Counted from the stretch's first letter, positions 1-9,343 are shown. The stretch: DNA of 11,804 bases from Prevotellaceae bacterium (GCA_905371275.1 CAJPLH010000053.1:1-11804); one strand, 5' to 3'. The notes: generated from the letters alone by a model not told the origin. A program made the numbers and translations.

Positions 1-24
1 AGATACGAGAGTTTGGTTCACAAA

Positions 25-37
25 CCTCTCTCTCCGC
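25..37. other. Candidate attachment-site core (tRNA 3'-end-like)
   Basis: The 13 bases CCTCTCTCTCCGC match the way bacterial tRNA-Ser-like genes end (T-stem tail plus acceptor 3' strand TCTCTCC and discriminator G). From memory they also resemble the short tRNA-end core used by NBU1-type Bacteroides integrative elements (CCTGTCTCTCCGC-like). The upstream bases do not fold into a normal T arm: the bases after TTC are ACAA and the expected stem does not pair. So this is not the end of an intact tRNA and is more likely a duplicated core at an element boundary. It sits just outside the last gene of the cargo operon, where an element end would be expected. The integrase is not in the window. Confidence 0.4.
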
Positions 38-41
38 AAAC

Positions 42-79
42 AAGGGTGTAAATCAGCAAGTTATGCGATTTACACCCTT
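42..79 (-). terminator. Perfect 13-bp inverted repeat, likely operon terminator
   Basis: Arms AAGGGTGTAAATC (42-54) and GATTTACACCCTT (67-79) are perfectly complementary around a 12-nt loop. The repeat lies 15 bp beyond the stop codon of the helicase gene, so it is placed to end the leftward transcript. The following bases on the minus strand (GTTTGC) are only weakly T-rich, which is not ideal for an intrinsic terminator. The right arm's TTACACCC (70-77) recurs directly at 82-89. Because a tRNA-end-like core lies at 25-37, the repeats could instead be recombinase-related sites at an element end. Confidence 0.5.
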
Positions 80-94
80 TATTACACCCCAAAA

Positions 95-2434
95 TTATCG
101 TCTGAGAAATGATTTCAAGGAAAGAGTCTTGAATCCTAGAATTTTTGACTTGAGTTGTAATCCATTATCAGACGTTAACATGATTGGATTTTGATCTTTA
201 TATTTCAACGCTACAGAAATAATCATATTGTCTGGCGAGCGTTTATCAAAATCTTCAGGCAATAGAGATGTGTCGGCAAACTCATAGATAATCTCATGTT
301 GAGTTTCGCTGTTGAGGTTACGGAGTGCTTTTTCTGTATTACGTTTGCCCTCATCGCTTAACTTTATCTTCATCTTATCGAGTTCATCAGTTACCTTAGC
401 AGACAGAATGACAGGGTACTTCTTATCGATTTTTCTGATAATGTCTGGACAATTTACAAAGACATTTGTGTCGATGATATAGTAGTTCTTTTTGTCTGAA
501 CTCAGTTCCTTCTTTTTGCACTCAAATTTCGACAGGTCAATCTTACCGACAACCTTCACGGCAATAGAAGAATTTGCGAATTCTTGTTTTGGAGATTCCT
601 CTACATGTGGGTTAGGTGCTGCAATTGGTGTAGTTTCAAGTCTATTGTTTGTAATTGCACATGTATCACCTTCATACTTATCGCAATTGTCAACGAATCT
701 TATGACTGTTGGCGAAACGGTATGGAACTCGCTCAAAGGAATGTCAGAAATAATGAGCGTTGTGCTGAGCGAACGGCTGGTAGCCACATTGAAACGACGG
801 TCCTCAAGCGCAAATCCAGGGTTGCGACCAGGAACATAGAAAACAGCGTAATCAACCGTCATACCTTGAATTCGGTCGATGGTTTCAATAGTGATATCCA
901 ATTCAATGCCTGACGTACAGAATCGTTTTTGCAGTTCTATTACTGAATCGCGGAATGGAGTGATAACCGCCAGCGATCGCATCGGATAATGCTTCTCCAT
1001 CGTGTTAATCACATTACGGATTATTGCATCTGCCTTGTCAGAATACACGCCATTTCGAGCATCATTTGTGCAATGGTATAGCACACCGCCCTCGGATGGG
1101 AAAAGAGGACTGTTTGCATCGGTAAAGTCAAGGTATTCTTTCTTTACCGATACAAAGCGGTTACCATAGAAACATTTTGTAAGTGCTGCCGAGCGACTGG
1201 TTAGACGGAATGTGGTGATGATACGGTACGACTTTGTCTTCGAACCTAAAGCCATAGTTTTCAATCCTTCTACCTGTGTTGAAACATTCCACGAATTGTA
1301 CTGAGGATTATTAAGTTTAACAATAGGCGGTAACTGCATTGGGTCCCCCACAATCATACAGTCAATACCCAACTGCTTGAATGCAACAATAGCTGTCAGA
1401 AATGCTTGAGAAGCCTCTTCTATGACTACCAAATCGTATTGTGGCAATCCATACAGAGTCTTCTTCTTCTCGCTAAAAACGCTTGACAACTGATAATTCG
1501 TTGCACAAAGCATTTCGCCACCCGGAACTTGCAAGTCTGAAGAGGCAGCTTTTAGACCAGACACCAGTTTGCGCTCGTCAATAGAAAGATTAGTCTTACT
1601 GACACGACCTTCCTTCACATACTTCAGCAAAGGTCTCTGCTTGATAAGTTCTATAAGACCTTTGTTCGCCATGGTTGTGACACAGACGGTTTTACCAACG
1701 TCAAGATACGATGAAATTACAGAAGCGATGGTGTAGCTCTTACCTGTTCCCGGAGGACCTTGTACAATACAATAATGTTTATTGACGAGTGTGTCTATGA
1801 TAGTGTCAGAGATACCAGTTGGCTTCTGCTCATCAAACGCAAGTTCCTCGGGTGCCCATTCCTCGTAATTGATGGTTGGTTCAAGGTTAAGTTCCTCGTT
1901 TGAAGAGAATGCATCCATGTAGCTGGCAAGGTTGCGGAAATACTCTACAGGAGGAAATGGATTATGGACGATAAGCGAAAGACTTTTGCCATCAGCCAAC
2001 GCCTTTGATAAAATGTCATACAACTTAAAGCTGAAGCCAGAGCATGCTACATAGTCATAATTGGAATCACCTGTATGCACATAGTACATTGGGGTCATGT
2101 CAGAGCCAGGAGAATGAAAATCCTTATTGTCCACGAACTCCTCCCAACGGCATGTCCACTCCGTAACGTGCTCACCTAATGTCTGCTTTGCACCTTTCTT
2201 TATTATGCATACCCCCTTCTGTACTTTCAAGCGAGGAGCCATACGACGAGGGCTTTTAAGGATAATCATACCTGTCTCATGCTGAATGGAATCTACATAA
2301 GCAAGAGACAACTCGCCTGTTTTGAACAAGTTTCGCATCTGCGAGCGGTTTATCTTTTGTTGCTCGTCGATTGCCTCCTTCACTTGGTCGGCGAAGAATG
2401 ACTTATAGTTAGAAAGCTTGATATTGTCAATCAT
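95..2434 (-). CDS. Upf1-like SF1 helicase fused to a C-terminal PIN nuclease
   Basis: Predicted superfamily 1 nucleic-acid helicase of about 779 residues with a C-terminal PIN-type RNase domain. Counting from the ATG at 2434, helicase motifs appear in order: Walker A GPPGTGKS 226-233, motif II EEAS 339-342 (usual Asp replaced by Glu), motif III GDPMQLPP 363-370, motif V TIDRIQG 518-524 and motif VI RRFNVATSR 546-554. The arrangement is that of the Upf1/DNA2 class. After a Pro/Glu-rich linker (about 585-645), residues 650-779 form a PIN domain with acidic residues D655 (in IIDTNVF), E684 (in TDEL), D735 (in SPDN) and D756 (in TSDNG), so nuclease activity looks intact. The first 200 residues have no recognised fold. 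The frame extends to a TTG at 2440 that would overlap the upstream stop; the ATG two bases after that stop is preferred. Tight coupling to the giant ATPase gene suggests the two proteins act together. Confidence 0.88.
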   Translation of the reverse strand: MIDNIKLSNYKSFFADQVKEAIDEQQKINRSQMRNLFKTGELSLAYVDSIQHETGMIILKSPRRMAPRLKVQKGVCIIKKGAKQTLGEHVTEWTCRWEEFVDNKDFHSPGSDMTPMYYVHTGDSNYDYVACSGFSFKLYDILSKALADGKSLSLIVHNPFPPVEYFRNLASYMDAFSSNEELNLEPTINYEEWAPEELAFDEQKPTGISDTIIDTLVNKHYCIVQGPPGTGKSYTIASVISSYLDVGKTVCVTTMANKGLIELIKQRPLLKYVKEGRVSKTNLSIDERKLVSGLKAASSDLQVPGGEMLCATNYQLSSVFSEKKKTLYGLPQYDLVVIEEASQAFLTAIVAFKQLGIDCMIVGDPMQLPPIVKLNNPQYNSWNVSTQVEGLKTMALGSKTKSYRIITTFRLTSRSAALTKCFYGNRFVSVKKEYLDFTDANSPLFPSEGGVLYHCTNDARNGVYSDKADAIIRNVINTMEKHYPMRSLAVITPFRDSVIELQKRFCTSGIELDITIETIDRIQGMTVDYAVFYVPGRNPGFALEDRRFNVATSRSLSTTLIISDIPLSEFHTVSPTVIRFVDNCDKYEGDTCAITNNRLETTPIAAPNPHVEESPKQEFANSSIAVKVVGKIDLSKFECKKKELSSDKKNYYIIDTNVFVNCPDIIRKIDKKYPVILSAKVTDELDKMKIKLSDEGKRNTEKALRNLNSETQHEIIYEFADTSLLPEDFDKRSPDNMIISVALKYKDQNPIMLTSDNGLQLKSKILGFKTLSLKSFLRR

Positions 2435-2436
2435 AA

Positions 2437-5400
2437 TCAATAGTCGTTATCGTTGTAATCATCGTTACCATCTTCTGCTTCTGCCATAGCGCCAACATAG
2501 TGGGCGAATACGGCATCCATATTTGTACGTGCAGCGACACGTATTAAGGTATATGCAGTCCCCTTGGCATCTTCGAGTAATCCGCCGTAGAGAGTCTTAA
2601 CGACATTTACCTTCTCCTTGCCGGTAATCTTGATAACCACATCGTCCTTTTCTACGAGTTTCAGGAATTCTTCTGCGTTGTTAATGTAATGGAAGTTCTT
2701 GCCTTGTCCATCAAGATAAACACAAATCTTCCATTTGTCATCAACCATTTTATTCCATACAGAAGGAGAAGCGTACATTACGCCACGAGCCGCACTACAA
2801 GTGTGAATGTATCTGCCATCTTTAAGTTTGTGAACGGTTACATCACTCGCATTACGCACGAAGTCTTCCATTGTTTCCTCAGGCTCTGCGTGCATCTCAT
2901 TTCTGAGGTTCTGGTACAGACGCAACTGAGCAAGATAGTTGGTGTCGGCAATCTGTTCTGGCTTGATGTTACATCGAGCTAAGAGGTCTATTTCCTCCCT
3001 CGTTGGTGGTAATGATTCCAGTTCAAGAGGCGTTCCATGTGAGCGAAGGCGTTCTAATTCCTTTTTGGTGAAGATCTTCGGATGCTTACGTGTACGAGGT
3101 TTGTAAGGTCTGTCGCCAACAGGTTGATAATTTTTTTCCTTATCAACAGATCCCATGTACCCATTACGGTCAGGATCATAATCCTTATGAGGCATGTTTG
3201 ATGAAGCGCGAGACGTGTTAGATGTATGAGTATTAGAAGACGTTGTGCTGGCATTATCCGTTGTATCAACATCTTCATCAACGTCAGCTCCTACATAGTC
3301 TGTGTCATCGTAGTCTTCAATATCCTCTTCATCAACCTGTTCATATGTGTCATACTGACCAAGGTCATCTTCCGACTCTTCTTCTGCTGTAGATGACGTT
3401 GTTTGACCGACTGGTGATTCAGTTTGTTGCGACTGCTGTTGTGGACGAGAGTCAGAAGTTGGCTGCTGCGATGCGGTTTGAATAGGTTCTTTTGGTGATG
3501 TCTCTGCTTCTTCCCCAACTTCAAGTTCGTTAACAGGTCTTGACGTTACATCTTTATTTGGTACACCAGGCTTGTCATCCTCGCGAATAGTTTCCGTATC
3601 GTCAACATGCTGATTTTCTGTTGATGTCTCTGTAGTTGCTTCTGTAGCAGGATCTGTTGGTTCATTCTTAGCATTACTATAGTAATCGTTTTCTGTTTCG
3701 ATAGGTTCTTCTTCCTCTGGCTCAACATTGATGGTCAAATCCAACGATCTAAGATAAGCGCGGAACTTTTCATCGTATGCAAGCGAAGAGCAATACTTCT
3801 CAATGCATTCTTCTACACTAACGCTATCAAGGACTTCCTCACATACATCGTCATATACATCAAGTCCAACCAGTCGTTTCAATCCACGACAGAATTTTGC
3901 GAAGGTGCGTCTGTGCTTCCACGAGCTTACATAATAGAGATGGTAGTCGTCATTATAGATTCGCTCCACATCATTATGTATTGTGTCATAACCGAGGTCT
4001 ATCTTTTCGCACACGACAAAATGATACTGTGACAGTCTTGTGTTATACCGCTCATACAATTCCTGGAATTTGTCGGGATTCTCAATCGCAGACAATATGA
4101 GTAGACGAGGTCTAAGTATGGCAACCATATCCATCGTCTGATCTTCTTTCCCTATAGGAGTTGCTTTGAAATCAGAACTTGTCAGACACTTTATCTTTAG
4201 CATATCGCAAACTTTCACAAAAGAATCTGTGTCTTTTGGAAATGCGCTTGTCTGCATAACAAACTCATCGCCACGGAAGATATTTCTCTCCTGTGTTGCT
4301 TCTGGATGGATAGCATAGAGTTTTGTTATATGCATCTTCTGACCTTTACCATTACGCCATTCTGCAGTTGGCGTTTTGCGATAGTTATCAACCAATCTTG
4401 CATCTTGATTAGGAGAAGAAAGCATCCAGTTTATCACAATACCACGGAAATGAGACTCATCTTCTCTTGGATGCGCGACACGAGCAAGGTAGTAAAGGCA
4501 ATCTTCAAAAGAGAGTGCTTTGCAGAAGTTGATCTTTTCAAACAGTTCACGAGCTTCACGATTATCAATAGAGTCGACAACCGCTTTGCAAGGAACCTTT
4601 TCTTGCCACTGAGGAGCCTTGGCGCGAACGGCATAACCTGCTATATAAGGCGCATACAACAGTTCAGGCGTTTTAACAGAGTTCTCTGTTGGTATGCACA
4701 TGCGGTTATTGAAACATCCATCTTCCACCCATGATTCATATTCTACCAAGCGACGAGAGAAACATTTCGACCAGAAATAACAAGCAAATGTGCGGTTTGC
4801 GAGATACTTCAAGTCCTCTCGCGTCATATTCTGATGCACGTTCTCCGCCTTGAAATATTGCTTGATGATATCCTTGTTACCTTCGAAGATGTAAGTGTCA
4901 GAAAGATACGACAATTCAGACACACCATTTGCCTCAAAGTCGCACGTTGGAGAATATTCTGTTCCAAGTGCCAGCTCATTAGCAAACTTGTATGTCGTTT
5001 CATTCGACTTGACCAGATACTTTATCTGCTTACGAAGTGTGTCATTTATGTCATACTCACTCTCACTCTGTATCTTGGCTACTTCACGCACAAACTGAAT
5101 GTGAATGTCTGCAACGCTATTCTCATCGGCAGCAAACTTTGCAAGATAATCCTTAACCTTTGCGTCAATCCACATTTGCATTTTGGTAATGAGATTGCGA
5201 TTATCGTACTCTTCAGAGATAGCATGAAGCAAGTCCTTATTTGCCTTTAGAATATCGGGATGAACCTCGTTAGCAAGAGTGATATACTTGAATGGTTCAG
5301 ATACAGAATCCTCATCCACGTTGACGATTATTACCTGATCAAGAGTCTTATAACCAGCATATTGAGTACGAACTCTCAACTGCATAATTTGGTATTTCCT

Positions 5401-8400
5401 TTCTGCCCATTTATCCTTCAGGTCTTTAAGGTGCTTGGTCATCATCGCTACAACCAAATCCAAAGACTCAGTTTCAATAGTTGAAAGCTTAGGCAAGATG
5501 TCTGAGAAAAGAATATCCTTGTTATCGGACTTAAGACCGAGTTTCCTGAACAATTTCGTCCACTCTGCCTTCTCTTTCTCATTGGCGGTTTCGATGTAAG
5601 ACGAAGACACAAACAGCGCCTCCTTTACATACTTAGTTACCAGCGTCTCAATTTGTTCCTGTTGATAGGTGTCAGAAATGTAAAGCGATGCACAATTGAT
5701 AAGCGCGTTGTTATTGTCAAGCAACGGAATAGTCTTGAACTTATCAACAGATGCAATTTGCTTCTGGTTCACCTTTACCCATCGCCAGAAATCAACGTTA
5801 TTGTTTATAACATTAACCGATTGACGCAAGTTCTCGTTCTGAGCAAGGATGTCAGTTGTGGTATTGATGTCAAACTTCACAATCTTGAACAGCTGACGCA
5901 TATCCTGGGAGAAATCATCGGTATATTTCTGTGAGAGCACAACATACGTCTTCGGACACCATACTTTTTCGCACAAAGTCTTTGCGTCCTCATTGTATTC
6001 GAGGTACTGGATATTCGCCTCTCTTGTTCTTACTATGGTTCCATCATAAGCAAGCAAAGGCATATCCTTGATATCGTTGAAGCTCATACTGCCATCAAAG
6101 AGCCTGTCTGCATCACGCTTCAGATATTCCAAGAAGGTCAGCATGGTCGTTTCGTCAACAAGGCTGGCATAGATAACCGCCTTATTCTTGATAACCACGT
6201 CTGTGAAGAAAGACTTGTCTGTGAAGGTCTTAACCCCAAACTGCTGGCGCAAGAATGATCCAAGTGTCTTTGCATTTTCTTTCTCATAGCTTCTAAAGTA
6301 CTCATTCGAAAGCGCATACATCATATTCTCCTGCAACCATGCGTGATGGATATTGTCTAAATAGGTGCTGTTTTGGGCAAACGCATCCTGATTGAAGTAT
6401 CGTACATCATCGTTGCAAAGATAAACTTCATTACCTTTGATGTCAACACAGCGCAAGACATAATCCTTGAAACTGTTCTCCTTCAACTGAGCCTCACAAC
6501 TGAATACGTAGTCAACAAAAGTTTTGTTGGCTACATAATTATTTTCTATGGCAGCATTAACTTTGGCTCGGAAATTTGCATCATCAACTATGACTGTCGT
6601 AATAAACGAATTCTTTTCAAACTCGTGGAATCCAAGACGAACAAAGATCTTGATGAGATTATCTTTATCGTCATCAGCCAAGTCATCAAAATAGATATGC
6701 GAAAGTACGCTGATAACATTCTCGCCCAGCCATTTCTCGCAAGTCAGTTTATGAGCATCATCGTTGAAGAAATATCGATAATTGGTATAGTCAGTACTTG
6801 GTTCACCATCCTCCGTAATGTACGGAACCTTTGTGCTGTTTATCTTTAGATCTACGCCTTTGAAGGAGAGATAACGATAGAACGCCACCGAATTGTTTGG
6901 CACGTTGAGCAAAGCCATAGCATCCTCATTAGAAAGGATGTAAGTGGTGAACATCGATGTGGCATCGAAAGGTTGGAAATACCTATCAACAAATGCCTTC
7001 CAGTTGTCATCTTTCTCAAAAATGATTCTTGAAGTATCACAAAGATGTGGAACAAATCTGCGCAGGAACCCTATTCCGCTACAATTAGTGTCAAAATCAT
7101 AGTAAAGGTTTCCTACAGTAAATAATTCGCCTTCGTATTCAATGAAAATCTGTTTCTTCGCAAACTTATCCAATTCTTTCTCATTCAACCAATGCTTTAT
7201 GAATCGTGTGTTATTCTGGGTTTCAGCAAGCCATTTCTGGAAGTTTGCTTCTTCGCATTTCGCAACAATATCATCAACCTTTACATCAAGACTTGACGGA
7301 GAATGCTTGTACAAGAAATCCATGAATGCCTCCGATTGTCTTAACTCGTCAACTGGCAAGGAGTAGTCACCCAACTCCATAAGAATTATGAAGTCTTCGT
7401 CTGAAATGACTCCGTTCGCTGTCATGCCAGTCATGTCGTTAATAATATTGTCGATGCATTCAAAGGTTTGTTCACCATCCTTATCCACGCATGGAACAAA
7501 AGGCTCTTCTTTTATGAGCTTTTCAAATTCTTCCTGGAACTCCTCTATAAACGTCTTATACACGCGTCTCTTCTTGCACTCATCAAAGTCTGGGATAAGT
7601 GAAAAGATAGAGTCAAGGTCATATTTTTTGCTTTCAATAAGCTGCTTGATCCAATAAAAGAACTGTTTACCTGCAATACGAGCAATAACGTGATTGAGTT
7701 CGATATCCTCAATATCATCACGCTGTCCGTTGGGCACCATATCGGTGTTCATTAGGAAATTGAAGCCCCAATCAGCCCGTTTTGCTGGCAGATAGCAATA
7801 AAGCATGGCATCATCAACTGGCATCAACTTTCTTTCAGCTTTCTTGCACGCAAACTTTACCGCAGTCTTACGAAAGTTCATGTACTTTTCTGGTATTTTC
7901 TCATAACCATCCGAACGAAGAGAGTCTGGATTTTCCAAGACATCGTTTATTTTATCTGTAATGTCCTCAGGAATATCATCTACAAGAGAATCTGATACAC
8001 ACCAGTCTTTATTGTCTTTCTCACGTACAATCGGTTCATCCTGACCATCAATAAAGATGCTAACCTTCTTGATGTTCGGGATAAACAATATGACGCGCTC
8101 TGATTCAAATACATCGGTAAACAAATCGATGTAGTTATCATCTCTGTCTTCATCGGTCAGAATTTCCTTATCTCGTGGTTGAAGAGCGAACTTTACTCTG
8201 AACTCGTCATTAGGATGCTGGCGGAATACAGACTTGATGTCAGTATCAATTTCATTATTCTCTGTCCAAATAGGCAGTATCTGCCATGGAGTATTGATTA
8301 CATCCGTTGCAGACTTATCGAATCTAAATGTATAATTACCAGTATTCAGGAGTATATAGTCGTTGTCAAGGAAAACGGTCTTAAAACCAATACCCTTATA

Positions 8401-9333
8401 TCCAATGGCTTCTGTGTTGTCTGCTTTCTCCCCATCATTAATATCACAAATGGCCGCAATATTCTTCGGATTGAAATATTCGCCAGTATGCTCGAATGTC
8501 AAGTAGTTCTTGGCAATATGAAATTCCACCTCAACTGGCAAAACTTTATCCTCGCCAGCAATTTTCGCATGACGAGGATAGTCGTTAGCATTCTGCAACA
8601 ACTCATAGATGAAAACTTCCTTACCGCTTTGTGTAAGTTGCTTTTTGAGCGTATCAAGTGAACGGGCAATCTTCTTTGCCGCACCTGCTGGATAACGCAT
8701 GATACCCTTGTATAGACTGCCAACAATATCTTTGGGGTATAGTAGTGTAATTTCCTCTTGCAAGTCAATACCGAACTTGAGAGGATTTGTTTCGAGCAGT
8801 ACCCATGTGAACTTGTAATATGCAAAGCGGTTGAATGGCTTATTGCTTTTGAATGAAATTGACAGATTCTTTACGCCACGCTCCTTGTCTTCAATCTTCG
8901 TAAAATCAGTATTACGAATATCAATAATCTTATACCATCCTTCATCCTTTTGTGGAATAAACTGACCTATAAATTGATTATTTTCTAATCGTAATCTATA
9001 TTGTAATCTTTCTACATCCTTTGAATTTACATATTGAGCTTGGGATTGTCGAATCGGCTGTTTGTGTGTTATATCTTGGTGTTTGCTTTTTCCTTTAATA
9101 TATTTTACTGGTATCTTGCAAGAAAGGTCCGAATATTCTTCGAACACACCAGACTTGCGTACGAATTCACTAAGTTTATCATACCCCATAACTTTATAAT
9201 TTATACCAGCTTTATGTAATATTATACCTAATTTAGCCATATTTACCCAACCATCTCCTTTTTCAAACAAGGATTCTTTGGGCATTGAAAGATATATATT
9301 GTATAGTGATTCTTTTACTTTATTATCCATCAT
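2437..9333 (-). CDS. Giant LOTUS / sacsin-type Hsp90-like ATPase protein
   Basis: A 2298-residue protein of unknown specific function. Residues about 8-80 look like an OST-HTH/LOTUS domain (DGWVNMAKLG, then a GYDKLSEFV helix, then a beta hairpin), an RNA-binding module. A region at 110-200 is unassigned. Residues about 205-540 form a GHKL/Hsp90-like ATPase of the sacsin/NO VEIN type: ELLQNAND (E244, N248, D251), then EHTGEYF (281-287), then GYKGIGFKTVF (311-321), and a following LPAKRADWGFNF segment (515-526) typical of the family's second subdomain. About 1300 residues of alpha/beta sequence without recognised motifs follow. Residues 1868-2048 are an acidic, Ser/Thr/Gln-rich, probably disordered linker. 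Residues 2049-2298 form a C-terminal domain with a very acidic tail. No membrane segment or signal peptide is seen. Two ATGs in tandem begin it (9333 and 9330), 10 bp after the repressor stop. Proteins of this class are often found as large subunits of defence-type loci; a role as sensor or scaffold for the downstream helicase-nuclease is inferred. Confidence 0.85.
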   Translation of the reverse strand: MMDNKVKESLYNIYLSMPKESLFEKGDGWVNMAKLGIILHKAGINYKVMGYDKLSEFVRKSGVFEEYSDLSCKIPVKYIKGKSKHQDITHKQPIRQSQAQYVNSKDVERLQYRLRLENNQFIGQFIPQKDEGWYKIIDIRNTDFTKIEDKERGVKNLSISFKSNKPFNRFAYYKFTWVLLETNPLKFGIDLQEEITLLYPKDIVGSLYKGIMRYPAGAAKKIARSLDTLKKQLTQSGKEVFIYELLQNANDYPRHAKIAGEDKVLPVEVEFHIAKNYLTFEHTGEYFNPKNIAAICDINDGEKADNTEAIGYKGIGFKTVFLDNDYILLNTGNYTFRFDKSATDVINTPWQILPIWTENNEIDTDIKSVFRQHPNDEFRVKFALQPRDKEILTDEDRDDNYIDLFTDVFESERVILFIPNIKKVSIFIDGQDEPIVREKDNKDWCVSDSLVDDIPEDITDKINDVLENPDSLRSDGYEKIPEKYMNFRKTAVKFACKKAERKLMPVDDAMLYCYLPAKRADWGFNFLMNTDMVPNGQRDDIEDIELNHVIARIAGKQFFYWIKQLIESKKYDLDSIFSLIPDFDECKKRRVYKTFIEEFQEEFEKLIKEEPFVPCVDKDGEQTFECIDNIINDMTGMTANGVISDEDFIILMELGDYSLPVDELRQSEAFMDFLYKHSPSSLDVKVDDIVAKCEEANFQKWLAETQNNTRFIKHWLNEKELDKFAKKQIFIEYEGELFTVGNLYYDFDTNCSGIGFLRRFVPHLCDTSRIIFEKDDNWKAFVDRYFQPFDATSMFTTYILSNEDAMALLNVPNNSVAFYRYLSFKGVDLKINSTKVPYITEDGEPSTDYTNYRYFFNDDAHKLTCEKWLGENVISVLSHIYFDDLADDDKDNLIKIFVRLGFHEFEKNSFITTVIVDDANFRAKVNAAIENNYVANKTFVDYVFSCEAQLKENSFKDYVLRCVDIKGNEVYLCNDDVRYFNQDAFAQNSTYLDNIHHAWLQENMMYALSNEYFRSYEKENAKTLGSFLRQQFGVKTFTDKSFFTDVVIKNKAVIYASLVDETTMLTFLEYLKRDADRLFDGSMSFNDIKDMPLLAYDGTIVRTREANIQYLEYNEDAKTLCEKVWCPKTYVVLSQKYTDDFSQDMRQLFKIVKFDINTTTDILAQNENLRQSVNVINNNVDFWRWVKVNQKQIASVDKFKTIPLLDNNNALINCASLYISDTYQQEQIETLVTKYVKEALFVSSSYIETANEKEKAEWTKLFRKLGLKSDNKDILFSDILPKLSTIETESLDLVVAMMTKHLKDLKDKWAERKYQIMQLRVRTQYAGYKTLDQVIIVNVDEDSVSEPFKYITLANEVHPDILKANKDLLHAISEEYDNRNLITKMQMWIDAKVKDYLAKFAADENSVADIHIQFVREVAKIQSESEYDINDTLRKQIKYLVKSNETTYKFANELALGTEYSPTCDFEANGVSELSYLSDTYIFEGNKDIIKQYFKAENVHQNMTREDLKYLANRTFACYFWSKCFSRRLVEYESWVEDGCFNNRMCIPTENSVKTPELLYAPYIAGYAVRAKAPQWQEKVPCKAVVDSIDNREARELFEKINFCKALSFEDCLYYLARVAHPREDESHFRGIVINWMLSSPNQDARLVDNYRKTPTAEWRNGKGQKMHITKLYAIHPEATQERNIFRGDEFVMQTSAFPKDTDSFVKVCDMLKIKCLTSSDFKATPIGKEDQTMDMVAILRPRLLILSAIENPDKFQELYERYNTRLSQYHFVVCEKIDLGYDTIHNDVERIYNDDYHLYYVSSWKHRRTFAKFCRGLKRLVGLDVYDDVCEEVLDSVSVEECIEKYCSSLAYDEKFRAYLRSLDLTINVEPEEEEPIETENDYYSNAKNEPTDPATEATTETSTENQHVDDTETIREDDKPGVPNKDVTSRPVNELEVGEEAETSPKEPIQTASQQPTSDSRPQQQSQQTESPVGQTTSSTAEEESEDDLGQYDTYEQVDEEDIEDYDDTDYVGADVDEDVDTTDNASTTSSNTHTSNTSRASSNMPHKDYDPDRNGYMGSVDKEKNYQPVGDRPYKPRTRKHPKIFTKKELERLRSHGTPLELESLPPTREEIDLLARCNIKPEQIADTNYLAQLRLYQNLRNEMHAEPEETMEDFVRNASDVTVHKLKDGRYIHTCSAARGVMYASPSVWNKMVDDKWKICVYLDGQGKNFHYINNAEEFLKLVEKDDVVIKITGKEKVNVVKTLYGGLLEDAKGTAYTLIRVAARTNMDAVFAHYVGAMAEAEDGNDDYNDNDY

Positions 9334-9343
9334 ATTTTATAAA

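Noticed and set aside
1..37. A tRNA-Ser gene ending at the left edge
   Set aside because: Only the last 13 bases fit; the T loop has C where A58 is expected and the T stem does not pair, so no intact tRNA 3' half can be called.
2435..2440. A TTG start for the helicase overlapping the giant gene's stop
   Set aside because: An ATG lies two codons later, two bases after that stop, and adds no loss of conserved sequence; the TTG remains possible but less likely.
3054..3728. Three minus-strand frames within the acidic linker region
   Set aside because: They are alternate frames of the repetitive Glu/Ser/Thr/Gln codons in the giant gene, Met/Gln/Arg/Lys-rich with no domain pattern, and the main frame is uninterrupted across them.
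9034..9219. A 61-residue plus-strand frame with hydrophobic stretches resembling a membrane peptide
   Set aside because: It lies antisense to the LOTUS-coding end of the giant gene in its most AT-rich part, has no promoter or leader of its own, and the minus-strand frame has clear domain structure.
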